Under the pieces are notes generated by a model that worked only from the letters and a program-made list of their open reading frames with translations, was not told the DNA's origin and made no database searches. A stretch of DNA of 64,000 nucleotides from Bradyrhizobium cenepequi. GTDB lineage: Bacteria > Pseudomonadota > Alphaproteobacteria > Rhizobiales > Xanthobacteraceae. Shown piece after piece: positions 17,101 to 25,418 of the stretch (the first letter of the stretch is position 1; each line of letters starts with the position of its first letter). The stretch covers positions 1 to 64,000 of the forward strand of contig NZ_JAGKJI010000004.1 of the NCBI RefSeq assembly GCF_020329485.1, read 5' to 3'. Position numbers and translations under genes: made by a program.

Positions 17101-18048
17101 TCAGTTTGCGATGGCAAAGTGTATTTTGATGCGGCCGGGATCGGCATCGCCCGCGACAAGCTCCGAGAAGATCCGCGCGCATTGTTCAAACGGAAACTTC
17201 GCGATCCAGCGCGTGTCTAGGCTGACGGCAAGATCGATCGATTCGCGGAACTCGTCGGGCGTGTATGCGAAAGATCCGCGAATGGTTCGCTCGCCGGCGA
17301 CGACCGGACCTCCTGCGACGGCGAATTCGGGTGCATGCAGGCCGACGAGCACAGCCGTGCCGCCGACCCGCACGTTTTCGACGGCATTGCGTCGCGTTGC
17401 CACCGCGCCCACCGTATCGAACACGACCTCGTAGGTTGCGTTTGCCGTTTCCGCGACGCAGTCGGCGCCGCATGCCAGTGCCAGCATCCTGCGCTCGGGT
17501 GTGATGTCGGTTACCGTTATATTGCCGATGCCATTTGCCTTGAGGACATGGAGGAGCGACATGCCGATTGGCCCGGCCCCGAGGATGGCTACGTTCTCGC
17601 TGGGCATCGGCGACAGCCGCCACGCATGAAGGGCGGTTGCGATCGGTTCGACCATCGCCGCGCGCGTCAGATCGAGATTGTTTGCCTCCGAAAGATTGCG
17701 CTTCGGCACCGAGACGCGCTCGGCGAACGCGCCGGGCCTGTGAACCCCGAGAACTTGCCGTTTTTCACACAGATGCGGGTGCCCTTCGCAGCAGGCGCGA
17801 CACTCGCCACAGGACAGGATGGGATTGGCGACCACGAGCGCGCCGTCCCGTTCACGGCGGCCCACGAATTCATGGCCTATCGTCATGCCTACGGGGATCG
17901 GCGGCCGACCATTTCTCACGGCACCGAGATCGGTCCCGCAAATGCCGGCCGCGAGCACAGTTACGATGTCCTCGCCGTCCGAAGTCTGAGGCGCGGACAC
18001 GTCGGTCCACCGCACCGCCCGATCGCCCGCGTAGACAAGCGCTTTCAT
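17101..18048 (-). CDS. Zinc-dependent medium-chain alcohol dehydrogenase
   Basis: 315 residues, slightly short for the family. Catalytic zinc ligands are visible in AAGICGTDLGAV (Cys) and TIGHEFVGRR (His-Glu). The structural zinc loop is CGECRACCEGHPHLC. The nucleotide-binding motif is ILGAGPIGMSLL. It oxidises a secondary alcohol with NAD(P). It overlaps the SDR gene by 4 bp, so two alcohol dehydrogenases of different folds are co-translated in the same pathway. Confidence 0.9.
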   Translation of the reverse strand: MKALVYAGDRAVRWTDVSAPQTSDGEDIVTVLAAGICGTDLGAVRNGRPPIPVGMTIGHEFVGRRERDGALVVANPILSCGECRACCEGHPHLCEKRQVLGVHRPGAFAERVSVPKRNLSEANNLDLTRAAMVEPIATALHAWRLSPMPSENVAILGAGPIGMSLLHVLKANGIGNITVTDITPERRMLALACGADCVAETANATYEVVFDTVGAVATRRNAVENVRVGGTAVLVGLHAPEFAVAGGPVVAGERTIRGSFAYTPDEFRESIDLAVSLDTRWIAKFPFEQCARIFSELVAGDADPGRIKIHFAIAN

Positions 18049-18851
18049 GCCGCACCACGCGGTGCGACGGGTGCGGTACGCGACGCTAGGCTCGGATAGC
18101 GCCGGTTCAGCGCGCCTCCGTCCACGTAAATCGTGTCGCCGGTGATATAGCTTGCTTCGTCGGACACCAGAAACGCGACCAACGCGGCGACTTCTTCCGG
18201 CCGACCTGGCCGGCTAAGCAGAATGTTGTCGATGAATTCGGCGCGAGCATTGGGCATCGCCAGCAGCCGCTTGACCATTGGCGTCTCGGTCAGCCCAGGA
18301 CCGACGCCAACGACGCGAATATTATGTGCGGCGAACTCCATTGCTGCGACCCGCGTCAGCATCGCAGCCCCGGCCTTGGAAGCGCAATAGGCTGAAAGTC
18401 CCTCCCCCGGCTGCTCCGCGTTTGTCGAGATGAAATTGACGATCACCCCGCCGCGCTCCTTCATCCGCAGCGCCTGATGCTTGCAGCAGAGGAACAGCCC
18501 GGCGAGATTGATATTTTGGACGCGCTGCCACTGCTCGAGCGATTGATCGAGCAGCGGCACACTGATGCCGATCCCGGCAGCGTTGACACCGATGTCGGTC
18601 TTGCCGAAGAACTTCTCCACCGACTCGATTGCCTGGATGATATCCGGCTCGTTGACGACGTCGGCGGCAAGAGCGAGCGAAGGCCCCGGCAGCGTTGCAA
18701 CTGTAGCCTCAGCAGCGTGGAGATCGCGATCGACGACGGCGATCCGCGCGCCATCGCGGGATAAACGCTGCGCGACCGCCTGGCCCATGCCAGACCCTCC
18801 GCCAACCACGATTGCGACTCTGCCGTCGAGACTGCGCTTTAACTCTGGCAC
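18045..18851 (-). CDS. SDR-family NAD(P)-dependent oxidoreductase
   Basis: 268 residues from the GTG at 18851, which has GGAGG at a 7-nt spacing. A GTG at 18857 forming a GTGA overlap with the upstream stop is the alternative. The much longer open frame is a shadow of the ThDP gene. Features: cofactor motif VGGGSGMGQAVA, D-V near ALAADVV, NAAGIG, catalytic Ser in FIST, Y-x3-K in YCASKAGAA, and the GPGLTETPM and GDTIYVDGG ends of classical SDRs. It probably reduces or oxidises a keto/hydroxy group in the same pathway as its neighbours. Confidence 0.9.
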   Translation of the reverse strand: MPELKRSLDGRVAIVVGGGSGMGQAVAQRLSRDGARIAVVDRDLHAAEATVATLPGPSLALAADVVNEPDIIQAIESVEKFFGKTDIGVNAAGIGISVPLLDQSLEQWQRVQNINLAGLFLCCKHQALRMKERGGVIVNFISTNAEQPGEGLSAYCASKAGAAMLTRVAAMEFAAHNIRVVGVGPGLTETPMVKRLLAMPNARAEFIDNILLSRPGRPEEVAALVAFLVSDEASYITGDTIYVDGGALNRRYPSLASRTAPVAPRGAA

Positions 18852-18853
18852 GC

Positions 18854-20572
18854 TCACACCTCCAGCACGTCGGCGTAGGGCACCCGAGCCTTGCCCTCCG
18901 GGCTGCGCAAGCTCTCCGCCGCCAACCCCATGAAGCGCTGAGTAATCGGATTCATCACCGGCTTGGTCATGACGTTGACGCAGGCCGGACGGTTCGATTC
19001 TAGGGCACGCTTTAGCGCGGGTCCGAGTTCCTCGAAGGACGCGACGTATTCCGCGTGGGCGCCGAACCCGGAGGCTGCGACGTCGTAACGCGTCGCGGCG
19101 AGATCGGAGGCGACGCGCTTGCCGGGGCCGTAGATCAGGTCCTGACCATGGGCCGACATGCCCCATTGTTGGTCGTTGTTGACGACCACGACCACTGGAA
19201 GATTGTGGCGAACCATCGTATCGAATTCGGCGAAGTTGAAGCCGATGGCGCCGTCGCCGGAGAAGCAGATTACGCGCTTGTCTGGATGCGCGGTCTGCGC
19301 CCCGACAGCGAGCGGCAGGCCCTCACCCATGATCCCCATATAGCCGTGACCGAGCCAGCGATCCGGCTTGAGGCTTGCGGCGAAGCCATCGAACCATGCC
19401 GGTGTTTCGCCGCCGTCAAGCACCAAGATCGCGTCGGCCGGCACCGACGACGCCAGCGTCGAAGCAACCAGCCCCGGCGTCAGTCCATCGGCCGCGCTTG
19501 GCGCCGGTGGTTTCGGCGCATCGTCGCCGCGAAGACCGCTGACCCAGGCGCTGCGATCCGACCAAGGACCATTTCCCGCCTGTGCGATCAATGCCGCCAG
19601 CATTTCGCGGCAATCGGACACCACGCCGAGTTCAACATCGCGGACCCGGCCGATTTCCTCGGCAGATATATCGACCTGAATGATCTTCGCGTCCCTCGGG
19701 ATGACCGACTTCCGCCGTCCCCCGGTATAGAGCCCGAGCCGCGCACCGAGCAGCAACACCACGTCCGGCGCGCCCGCACCGCGGCCGACGGCTGAGCCCA
19801 GCGCACCGAACCCGCGCGCCCATAGCGGATGATCGGTCGGCAGCGAGCCGCGCGATTTGTTGTTGGTCATCACGGGAATACCGGACAGTTCGGCAAAGCG
19901 GTTCAGAAGGTCGGAGCCGGCGGAATAAGCCACTCCGCCTCCAGCAAGAATGACCGGGCGCTGCGCTCCGCGGAGAAGTTCGAGCGCAGCCGTAACAGCC
20001 GAAGGCGCCGGCGCTGGCGGCAACACGCGCATCGCGCTGGGATAGACGATATCGCCCTCTTCGAGGAGCGCGTAGAGCACGTCGCTTGGAAGATCGAGGT
20101 AGACCGGGCCGGGTCGCCCCTCTCTGGCAATGTGAAACGCTCGTCCGACGAGATCCGGTAGACGCTCGACATGGCTCACGCGATGTGCCCATTTGGTAAT
20201 GCCGCCCATCACCGAGAGCTGGTCATACCCGCTATTGACTGGCAATGCATCGTAGTCCCGCAGCGGTGGCCCGCCGCCGATGAATACGCTGCCGATACAA
20301 TCGGCATAGGCATTTGCGATCGCCGTAACCACGTTGGTGACCCCGCCACCGGCTGTGACTATGGCGACGCCGACTTTGCCGGTCGTGCGCGCGTAGCCGG
20401 TCGCGGCGATGCCCGCGGCCTGCTCGTGCCGGTGATCGATGATACGAAATCCTTCGGCGACGGCCGCCTGATAGATGCAGTCAAGATGACCGCCGTGTAG
20501 CGTGAAGATCGTGTCGACGCCAAACCGCTTCAGCGTCGCGACCAGCGCCTGGCCACCGTCGATGCGAGCCAC
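18854..20572 (-). CDS. ThDP-dependent lyase of the benzaldehyde lyase type
   Basis: 572 residues from GTG 20572, preceded by GGGAGG at 6 nt; the ATG-initiated extension to 20800 runs through the promoter and is rejected. It follows Pseudomonas benzaldehyde lyase closely at the N-terminus: LHGGHLDCIYQ (H26, H29), DHRHEQAAG with the catalytic Glu at the same number (E50), VTAGGGVTN and ITKWAHRV. The ThDP/Mg motif is GDGAIGFNFAEFDTMVRHN...NND near residues 445-475. The pocket Gln113 of the reference is Asn113 here. This family cleaves or forms acyloins (alpha-hydroxyketones). A generic acetolactate-synthase-like role is the alternative. It is the first gene of the operon. Confidence 0.83.
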   Translation of the reverse strand: MARIDGGQALVATLKRFGVDTIFTLHGGHLDCIYQAAVAEGFRIIDHRHEQAAGIAATGYARTTGKVGVAIVTAGGGVTNVVTAIANAYADCIGSVFIGGGPPLRDYDALPVNSGYDQLSVMGGITKWAHRVSHVERLPDLVGRAFHIAREGRPGPVYLDLPSDVLYALLEEGDIVYPSAMRVLPPAPAPSAVTAALELLRGAQRPVILAGGGVAYSAGSDLLNRFAELSGIPVMTNNKSRGSLPTDHPLWARGFGALGSAVGRGAGAPDVVLLLGARLGLYTGGRRKSVIPRDAKIIQVDISAEEIGRVRDVELGVVSDCREMLAALIAQAGNGPWSDRSAWVSGLRGDDAPKPPAPSAADGLTPGLVASTLASSVPADAILVLDGGETPAWFDGFAASLKPDRWLGHGYMGIMGEGLPLAVGAQTAHPDKRVICFSGDGAIGFNFAEFDTMVRHNLPVVVVVNNDQQWGMSAHGQDLIYGPGKRVASDLAATRYDVAASGFGAHAEYVASFEELGPALKRALESNRPACVNVMTKPVMNPITQRFMGLAAESLRSPEGKARVPYADVLEV

Positions 20573-20627
20573 AATAAGCCTCCCTGCCGCTTGTTGGACG
20601 ATCCGAACCGTCGTATTCGACCGTATG

Positions 20628-20639
20628 TGAACGCGTTCA
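20628..20639. promoter_or_regulatory. TetR-type operator, copy 1 (perfect palindrome)
   Basis: TGAACGCGTTCA is a perfect 12-bp palindrome between the divergent ThDP-lyase gene (start 20572) and tetR gene (start 20729). A near copy lies 30 bp away, about three helical turns. The position fits repression of both directions. Confidence 0.65.
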
Positions 20640-20657
20640 TTAATGCAAGCACTTTGA

Positions 20658-20669
20658 TGAACGCGTTTA
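20658..20669. promoter_or_regulatory. TetR-type operator, copy 2 (one mismatch)
   Basis: TGAACGCGTTTA repeats the first operator with one change, in the same helical phase (centre-to-centre 30 bp). Paired sites of this kind suit two TetR dimers, possibly one from each paralog. Confidence 0.55.
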
Positions 20670-20728
20670 TTTATCGCAGAAGATGTGTGAATTACACTGA
20701 GCGTCGCGTTGGATAGGCAGGAGATTGA

Positions 20729-21436
20729 ATGGCAAAGAGAGCGGCTCAGGTGCTTGCGCGAAAAGAGAAAACTGCCCGACCGGCGCGTGCCCGGGCGCAT
20801 TCCGTGCAGGCGAAAAGCGAAGTGCGAGCGGCCTTCATTGCGGCCGGACGACGACTGCTGGCCGCAAAAGGTTCAAAGCAAGCCTCGTTGCGTGGCATTG
20901 CCGCCGCTGCGGGATATTCCCCGGGTACGATCTACCAGTACTTTGGTGATCATCGCGCCCTGCTGCTCGCCATTCGAGAAGAGGACATGTTGACCGCAAT
21001 TATTGCTTTCGAGAAAATTGCCGAGAGCGAGCGTGATCCCGAGCAGCGCGTGCTTCATGTGTTCCTGGGCGTCGCGCAATACTGGATTGGTAATTTCGAC
21101 CACTATCAAACGCTATTCTCGCTGTCGCCTTATAAGCTCGCGGTCAAGGATGACGCCGGCATTCCCTTCGGCCGGTCTCCAATTGTCACCCGCTCCTACT
21201 CGCTCTACGATCGGATCGTCCGCGATCTGTTCGCGACCTACGAGCGTGAACCGGTAGACGCCAAACTTGCCGTCGATAGCCTGATCGCGGCCGTGCACGG
21301 CATGGTCTCATTTCCCATGTACACGCGCACGATGGACTGGAGCAATCCGAGGACGATGATCGAGGTGGTGATTAGATCTATGTTGTCCTCGTGGAGGACA
21401 CTCGGCAGTTCAAACGCTGAGACACCAATCGCGTGA
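20729..21436 (+). CDS. TetR/AcrR-family transcriptional regulator (paralog 2)
   Basis: 235 residues, preceded by GGCAGGAG. The basic N-terminal tail is followed by the helix-turn-helix ASLRGIAAAAGYSPGTIYQYFGDH. The ligand-binding half resembles the regulator at 9662-10348 throughout. It is divergent from the operon that begins with the ThDP lyase, and the intergenic gap holds two palindromic operators, so autoregulation and operon repression are likely. Confidence 0.92.
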   Translation: MAKRAAQVLARKEKTARPARARAHSVQAKSEVRAAFIAAGRRLLAAKGSKQASLRGIAAAAGYSPGTIYQYFGDHRALLLAIREEDMLTAIIAFEKIAESERDPEQRVLHVFLGVAQYWIGNFDHYQTLFSLSPYKLAVKDDAGIPFGRSPIVTRSYSLYDRIVRDLFATYEREPVDAKLAVDSLIAAVHGMVSFPMYTRTMDWSNPRTMIEVVIRSMLSSWRTLGSSNAETPIA

Positions 21437-21816
21437 AGAGCCCGAAAGGCGCTTAGTCTGGGAGGAAACGCACCAACGAACGACATCTTTCTGTTCTGTC
21501 GTCTCGGGCTGGGCGGCCAAGTATTGGACCACTACATCGGCCCAGCTGCATGTACACCAAGCCTTCAGGCCGAACGCATGAGATCAGCGAAAGCCAATAG
21601 TCATTTGCCGAAGAAAGTCGCGTGGAAAGCGGGAGCACATCCGAAGTGGCTGCGATGTGTATCTCGTCCATTCCCGGATCCCTGCTGCCGCCTTTCCCGC
21701 TGCGTAGCTGCAGCGCGGGCTCGGGCTAGTCTGTCGGCGGCGACCCCCCCGCGTCTGTTGACGGCCTGCCCCTCGTTCTATCGTCGCTGCCTGCTCACGT
21801 TGGCTGTGAAAAGATT

Positions 21817-21906
21817 TTTCTTGATCTCCCGGTGCACACGTCGTGCACACGCAGCCTTCTAACCGATTGAAAGACTTGAACTCTCGCAATCCATCATTGG
21901 GGCGAC
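21817..21906 (+). repeat. Diverged ~90-bp direct repeat, copy 1
   Basis: Starts TTTCTTGATCTC, contains the tandem GTGCACACG-TC-GTGCACACG and ends CATCATTGGGGCGAC. It aligns along its length with 50431-50523 in the same orientation (about 75-80 percent by eye). The function is unknown; it is non-coding in both places. Confidence 0.6.
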
Positions 21907-22190
21907 ATTAAATTTCCATTTCATATCAATGACTTAACTGCTTTTCCAGTTCAACCGACCAAGTTTTCATCAGCAGATTCAAAAGCATATCCGCTGGTGC
22001 GAATTTCAGACCGTTTTCGGTGAGCCAAAGGTGTGCCAGCGTCTACCATTTCCAATGCAGGCCCTCCATTTGGAGTATTGACCTTTCCTTGCTGTGACGT
22101 GCTTTTGCGTCACGTGTTGTTCTCCGAAAGCATGCCCTCAGGCTGGCCCGAGGGGGAGCCCGAACACCAGGAGATTCGAGCAGGCCTCGG

Positions 22191-22270
22191 CCAGCCCTCG
22201 ACGCCGCCTTCATCAACCGTACGAATGAAGACGGCAGGGCGGTTCAGCATCGCCCCGAAGGACGTACCAG
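22191..22270 (-). pseudogene. Short remnant resembling the N-terminus of an MR/MLE enolase-superfamily gene
   Basis: The minus-strand translation SFGAMLNRPAVFIRTVDEGG-VEGW parallels SFGRMSDRPAVFVRAEDIDG-NVGW of the intact enolase at 35706-36833. Homology then fades after a frame change. Only about 25 residues are recognisable, so this is a decayed fragment if real. Confidence 0.45.
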
Positions 22271-22314
22271 AGTACCAGAGGGGTCGATGGCGGGTGAATG
22301 TGTCTAGATATCTT

Positions 22315-22458
22315 TCCACATCCGCCGATCGCAGCCGAAACTTGCACCGTCAATAGGCGCGCGCGAAGTCGCCTTCCCGCTTGATATCGGTGAACACCGG
22401 AAAGCGCGCCTTCCATTTTGCTCCCTTCGCGGTGGTGAGGTCGTTGAGACGCTTGAGC
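22315..22458 (-). repeat. 144-bp segment duplicated at 49920-50063 (aldolase 3' end, parent copy)
   Basis: This stretch covers the last ~36 codons of the aldolase gene plus about 35 bp beyond its stop. It matches 49920-50063 base for base except for seven substitutions (about 95 percent), with no gaps and in the same orientation. Confidence 0.9.
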
Positions 22459-23387
22459 ACGGCAACGCCGTCTTTGCGCAGGCTCGCCGCCACTGCCGCA
22501 CGGTCCGGAAAATTCTTGAGCACGGCACTGAGCCAGATCGTGCGGCCGGCGAGGAAGCCGCCGGCGCCCGCCGCATAGGCAAACTCCAGCACGCGTTCGA
22601 ACTTTTCCGGCGCTGCACCACCCGACAGCAGCACCCAGGGAATGCCGCGTTCGCCGCAGATGTCGCCGATCGCGTCAAATTCCTTCTGCGCGGCCAGGGC
22701 GGCAGCACCGCCATCGCGGGCCGGCAGGCTGCTTGCGGCAAGCGGGCTTTCCAGCTTCAGGAGGTCGACGCCATATTCCGGCTTGGCAAACTCGCGCACG
22801 CTTTCGATCACGAGACCGGGAAGCTTGCCCGGCGACTCCACGTAATCGGCGGTGTGATTGGCGCTGCCGAGGAAAGGATAGATCAGGAGTTCCAGCACGT
22901 AGGGAATGTCGTAGCGCGCGCAGTCCTGCCCAATCTCGCGCACGAATCTCCTCTGATGTTCATTTACGGCAGGATCGGCATCAGGCCGATACCAGGCGAG
23001 CACCTTAACCGCGTCGCCACCCATGGCACGGATCTTCTCCACGCTCCAATTGGTGATCGCTCGCGACTTGCGGCCGCCCGGCGTCTCCTCGACACGATGC
23101 TCCTCCAGCGTCATGATCAGGCCACAGCGCGCCGGCAACAGGTCGATCGCCGCGGGCACCGCGAAATTCGGATCGAACAGCATCGAGCTACAGTGGGGTG
23201 CGAGATTCTCGACGAGCAGCCGCTTGGCCGCGGCTACGTCGGCGTATTCGACCTGATCCCGCGTGATGCCCCGTGCCTGCGCGATGGCGTCGAACAGCGG
23301 CGGCCGCTGATCCAGCGCCACCATCCGAAAGTGGCCATCGACATCCGCCAGGCGCGCAAGGCCGCGGTTCTTTCCAATCGTTCTCAT
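22350..23387 (-). CDS. Class I aldolase of the LacD/YihT family
   Basis: 345 residues from the ATG at 23387, which overlaps the kinase stop (ATGA); the longer frame is a shadow of the kinase. It has the LacD-type pattern: RMVALDQRPPLF near residue 22, SSMLFDPNFAVPA, GGDAVKVLAWY, the Schiff-base Lys in VDLLKLESPL, PWVLLSGGAAPEKF and the phosphate-binding GGFLAGRTIW. This family cleaves ketose-1-phosphates or -1,6-bisphosphates to DHAP and an aldehyde; the E. coli member YihT acts on sulfofructose-1-phosphate. With the YihV-like kinase upstream it should split the phosphorylated ketose. It is the last gene of the transport/catabolism operon. Confidence 0.85.
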   Translation of the reverse strand: MRTIGKNRGLARLADVDGHFRMVALDQRPPLFDAIAQARGITRDQVEYADVAAAKRLLVENLAPHCSSMLFDPNFAVPAAIDLLPARCGLIMTLEEHRVEETPGGRKSRAITNWSVEKIRAMGGDAVKVLAWYRPDADPAVNEHQRRFVREIGQDCARYDIPYVLELLIYPFLGSANHTADYVESPGKLPGLVIESVREFAKPEYGVDLLKLESPLAASSLPARDGGAAALAAQKEFDAIGDICGERGIPWVLLSGGAAPEKFERVLEFAYAAGAGGFLAGRTIWLSAVLKNFPDRAAVAASLRKDGVAVLKRLNDLTTAKGAKWKARFPVFTDIKREGDFARAY

Positions 23388-24343
23388 GGATGGTTCCTCA
23401 TGAATGCAAGACAATCGTTGATGGAGGGGATCCCGACGCGGCCGCCGGAGTGGCTGCATTTCAGCGCCGCTGCTGCTGCGGCAAATGCCATTGCGTCGTG
23501 CACCTCGAGCCCGGCGCCGATCGCAAACGCATAGGCGCCGTGGAAGACGTCGCCGGCACCGGTAGTGTCCACGATATCGACGGTATAAGCGGCCTGCCGA
23601 TGCAGGCGCCCGTTCTCCCACCAGCTCACTCCGTCGTGGCCCCGCGTAACCGCGATGATGCGGCACCCGAACCGCGCCAAGTCCGCCAGAGCCTCATCGT
23701 TCGCGGAACCTGCAAAGGACGCGAGAGCCGGCTCGGAGAAGACCGCATGATCGGTAAGCGGCAGCAACCGTTCGAAAACCTCGCGATCGGCGACGTCGCC
23801 ATCGAGCACGGTGGGGATGGCAAGCGTGCGCGCCTTGCCAAACAGGACCGCAGCTCCCTCCACCCAACGCGGATCGGCCAGCACCGAAGATGCGCGTGCC
23901 ACCTCATCCAGTGGAAGCCAATCGGCCGCCTCAGGATAGAGACCGCGAAAGTTCACGATCTGCCGCTCGCCGGTTTTGTCGACCAAGATGCCGGAGACGG
24001 ACGATCGCCCGTCGGCGAACAATCGGAAATCTTCGACCTCGACGCCTTCGGCGACAAACGCGGATCGCATCTCGTGCCCTGCGGCGTCGTCGCCTCCCCG
24101 TCCCCAGAAGGCGGCCGAACCGCCGAGCCGACTCACGGTCACCGCGGCGTTCGCCGCCATGCCGCCGCCGAGCTGCGTGTAGTCCAGGCTTCTGATCTTC
24201 TCGCTTTGACCGCTGAAGAGCCGGTCGACGCGCCAGATCTGGTCGAGCGCGGACAAGCCCAGGCATATGACCCGGACGCGTCCGGCCTCGGAGGCGATGT
24301 CGGAAAGCGCAGTGCGGTCTCCGATTTTGGCGGGCTGGTTCAC
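23384..24343 (-). CDS. PfkB-family sugar kinase resembling sulfofructose kinase YihV
   Basis: 319 residues. PfkB hallmarks are GGGMAANAAVTVSRLG and the C-terminal DTTGAGDVFHGA with catalytic Asp265. The whole chain tracks E. coli YihV: SVLADPRW, VLDGDV, LTDHAVFSEPAL, WWENGRLHRQAAYTVDIVDTTG and AALKCSHSGGRVGIP. By eye alignment the residues recalled to contact the sulfonate in YihV (Asn109, Arg138) are kept here as N131 and R159, and Lys27 as K49. It phosphorylates a ketose at O1, ahead of the aldolase. A non-sulfonated ketose such as tagatose is the alternative. It overlaps both neighbours by 4 bp. Confidence 0.85.
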   Translation of the reverse strand: MNQPAKIGDRTALSDIASEAGRVRVICLGLSALDQIWRVDRLFSGQSEKIRSLDYTQLGGGMAANAAVTVSRLGGSAAFWGRGGDDAAGHEMRSAFVAEGVEVEDFRLFADGRSSVSGILVDKTGERQIVNFRGLYPEAADWLPLDEVARASSVLADPRWVEGAAVLFGKARTLAIPTVLDGDVADREVFERLLPLTDHAVFSEPALASFAGSANDEALADLARFGCRIIAVTRGHDGVSWWENGRLHRQAAYTVDIVDTTGAGDVFHGAYAFAIGAGLEVHDAMAFAAAAAALKCSHSGGRVGIPSINDCLAFMRNHP

Positions 24344-25413
24344 CGCAGCACCTGCCCGTTGCGGCTATCGAACAAATGACTCTTCCCGGACTGCGGCCGA
24401 AGGCTTAGGCGATCGCCAACTTTCGGGCGCAGCGACGGATCGATCCGCGCAATTGCCGAGGCGCCGGCAAGATCAAAGTGAATCAGCGTATCCGAGCCGA
24501 GCGGTTCGACCAGCTTGACGCCAATTTCGATGCCATCAGCTGAATCCGGCACGACAGCGAAATGCTCAGGACGAATTCCGAGCAGGCCCTCGCCGGCCTG
24601 CCGCAACCGGTTAGTGCCCTCTCCGTCCAACGGCACCGCCGTACCGACCTCAGAAAGGACAACGCGATCCTCACGCCATGCGACGCGGAAGAAATTCATC
24701 GCAGGTGAACCAATGAACCCGGCCACGAATTGGTTGGCCGGCCGCTCGTACACTGTTTCCGGTGTATCGTACTGCTGCACCATGCCGCTTTGCAGCACCA
24801 CGATACGATCGGCCATGGTCATCGCCTCGATCTGATCATGGGTCACGAACACCATGGTGGTCTTGAGCTCCTGCGCCAGCGCCTTGATCTCGGCACGCAC
24901 CTGTCCGCGCAGCTTTGCATCGAGGTTGGAGAGCGGTTCGTCGAACAGGAAGGCCTTCGGATTGCGCACGATCGCGCGTCCCATCGCCACACGCTGGCGC
25001 TGGCCACCGGACAGTTCCTTCGGCTTTCGGTCGAGATAGTCTTCGATGTGCAGGAGAGCGGCCGCACGCTTCACCCGCGAATCGATTTCCGCCTTCGGCG
25101 TTCCCCGCAATTCCAGCGCAAACGACATATTGTCGTAGACGCGCATATGCGGATAGAGCGCATAGTCCTGAAACACCATGGCGATATCGCGCTGCGCCGC
25201 CTGCACACCGTTGACACGCTTGTCGCCAATATAGAGATCGCCCGCCGTGATCGGCTCAAGACCTGCGATGATCCGCAGCAAGGTCGACTTGCCGCAGCCG
25301 GAAGGACCGACGAACACGACGAACTCGTGATCCGCGATCTCCAGGTTCAAATCCGGAATCACCGTGAAATTGCCGTACCGCTTGACGAGGTTGCGGATCG
25401 AGATCGAAGCCAT
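24340..25413 (-). CDS. Sugar ABC transporter ATP-binding protein (UgpC/MsmK type)
   Basis: 357 residues. Walker A GPSGCGKSTLLRIIAG, signature LSGGQRQRVAMGRAIVR, Walker B AFLFDEPLSNLDAKLR and H-loop VFVTHDQIEAMTMAD are followed by a C-terminal TOBE/OB domain (LLGIRPEHFAV). This is the MalK-like class that powers carbohydrate importers and serves the two permeases encoded further upstream in the operon. Confidence 0.95.
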   Translation of the reverse strand: MASISIRNLVKRYGNFTVIPDLNLEIADHEFVVFVGPSGCGKSTLLRIIAGLEPITAGDLYIGDKRVNGVQAAQRDIAMVFQDYALYPHMRVYDNMSFALELRGTPKAEIDSRVKRAAALLHIEDYLDRKPKELSGGQRQRVAMGRAIVRNPKAFLFDEPLSNLDAKLRGQVRAEIKALAQELKTTMVFVTHDQIEAMTMADRIVVLQSGMVQQYDTPETVYERPANQFVAGFIGSPAMNFFRVAWREDRVVLSEVGTAVPLDGEGTNRLRQAGEGLLGIRPEHFAVVPDSADGIEIGVKLVEPLGSDTLIHFDLAGASAIARIDPSLRPKVGDRLSLRPQSGKSHLFDSRNGQVLR

Positions 25414-25418
25414 GATCG

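Larger units (their letters stand above)
21437..22349. other. Stretch without an intact gene
   Basis: About 0.9 kb between the tetR and aldolase genes. It contains copy 1 of a diverged ~90-bp repeat (21817-21906), a short remnant resembling the start of an MR/MLE enolase (22191-22270) and the 3' flank of the aldolase. The open frames here have no recognisable domains. Confidence 0.55.

Noticed and set aside
20573-20800. N-terminal extension of the ThDP enzyme
   Set aside because: It would translate through the operators and divergent promoter; the GTG at 20572 has a good ribosome site and matches benzaldehyde lyase length.
23273-24379. 368-residue plus-strand frame
   Set aside because: Antisense to the kinase and aldolase genes.
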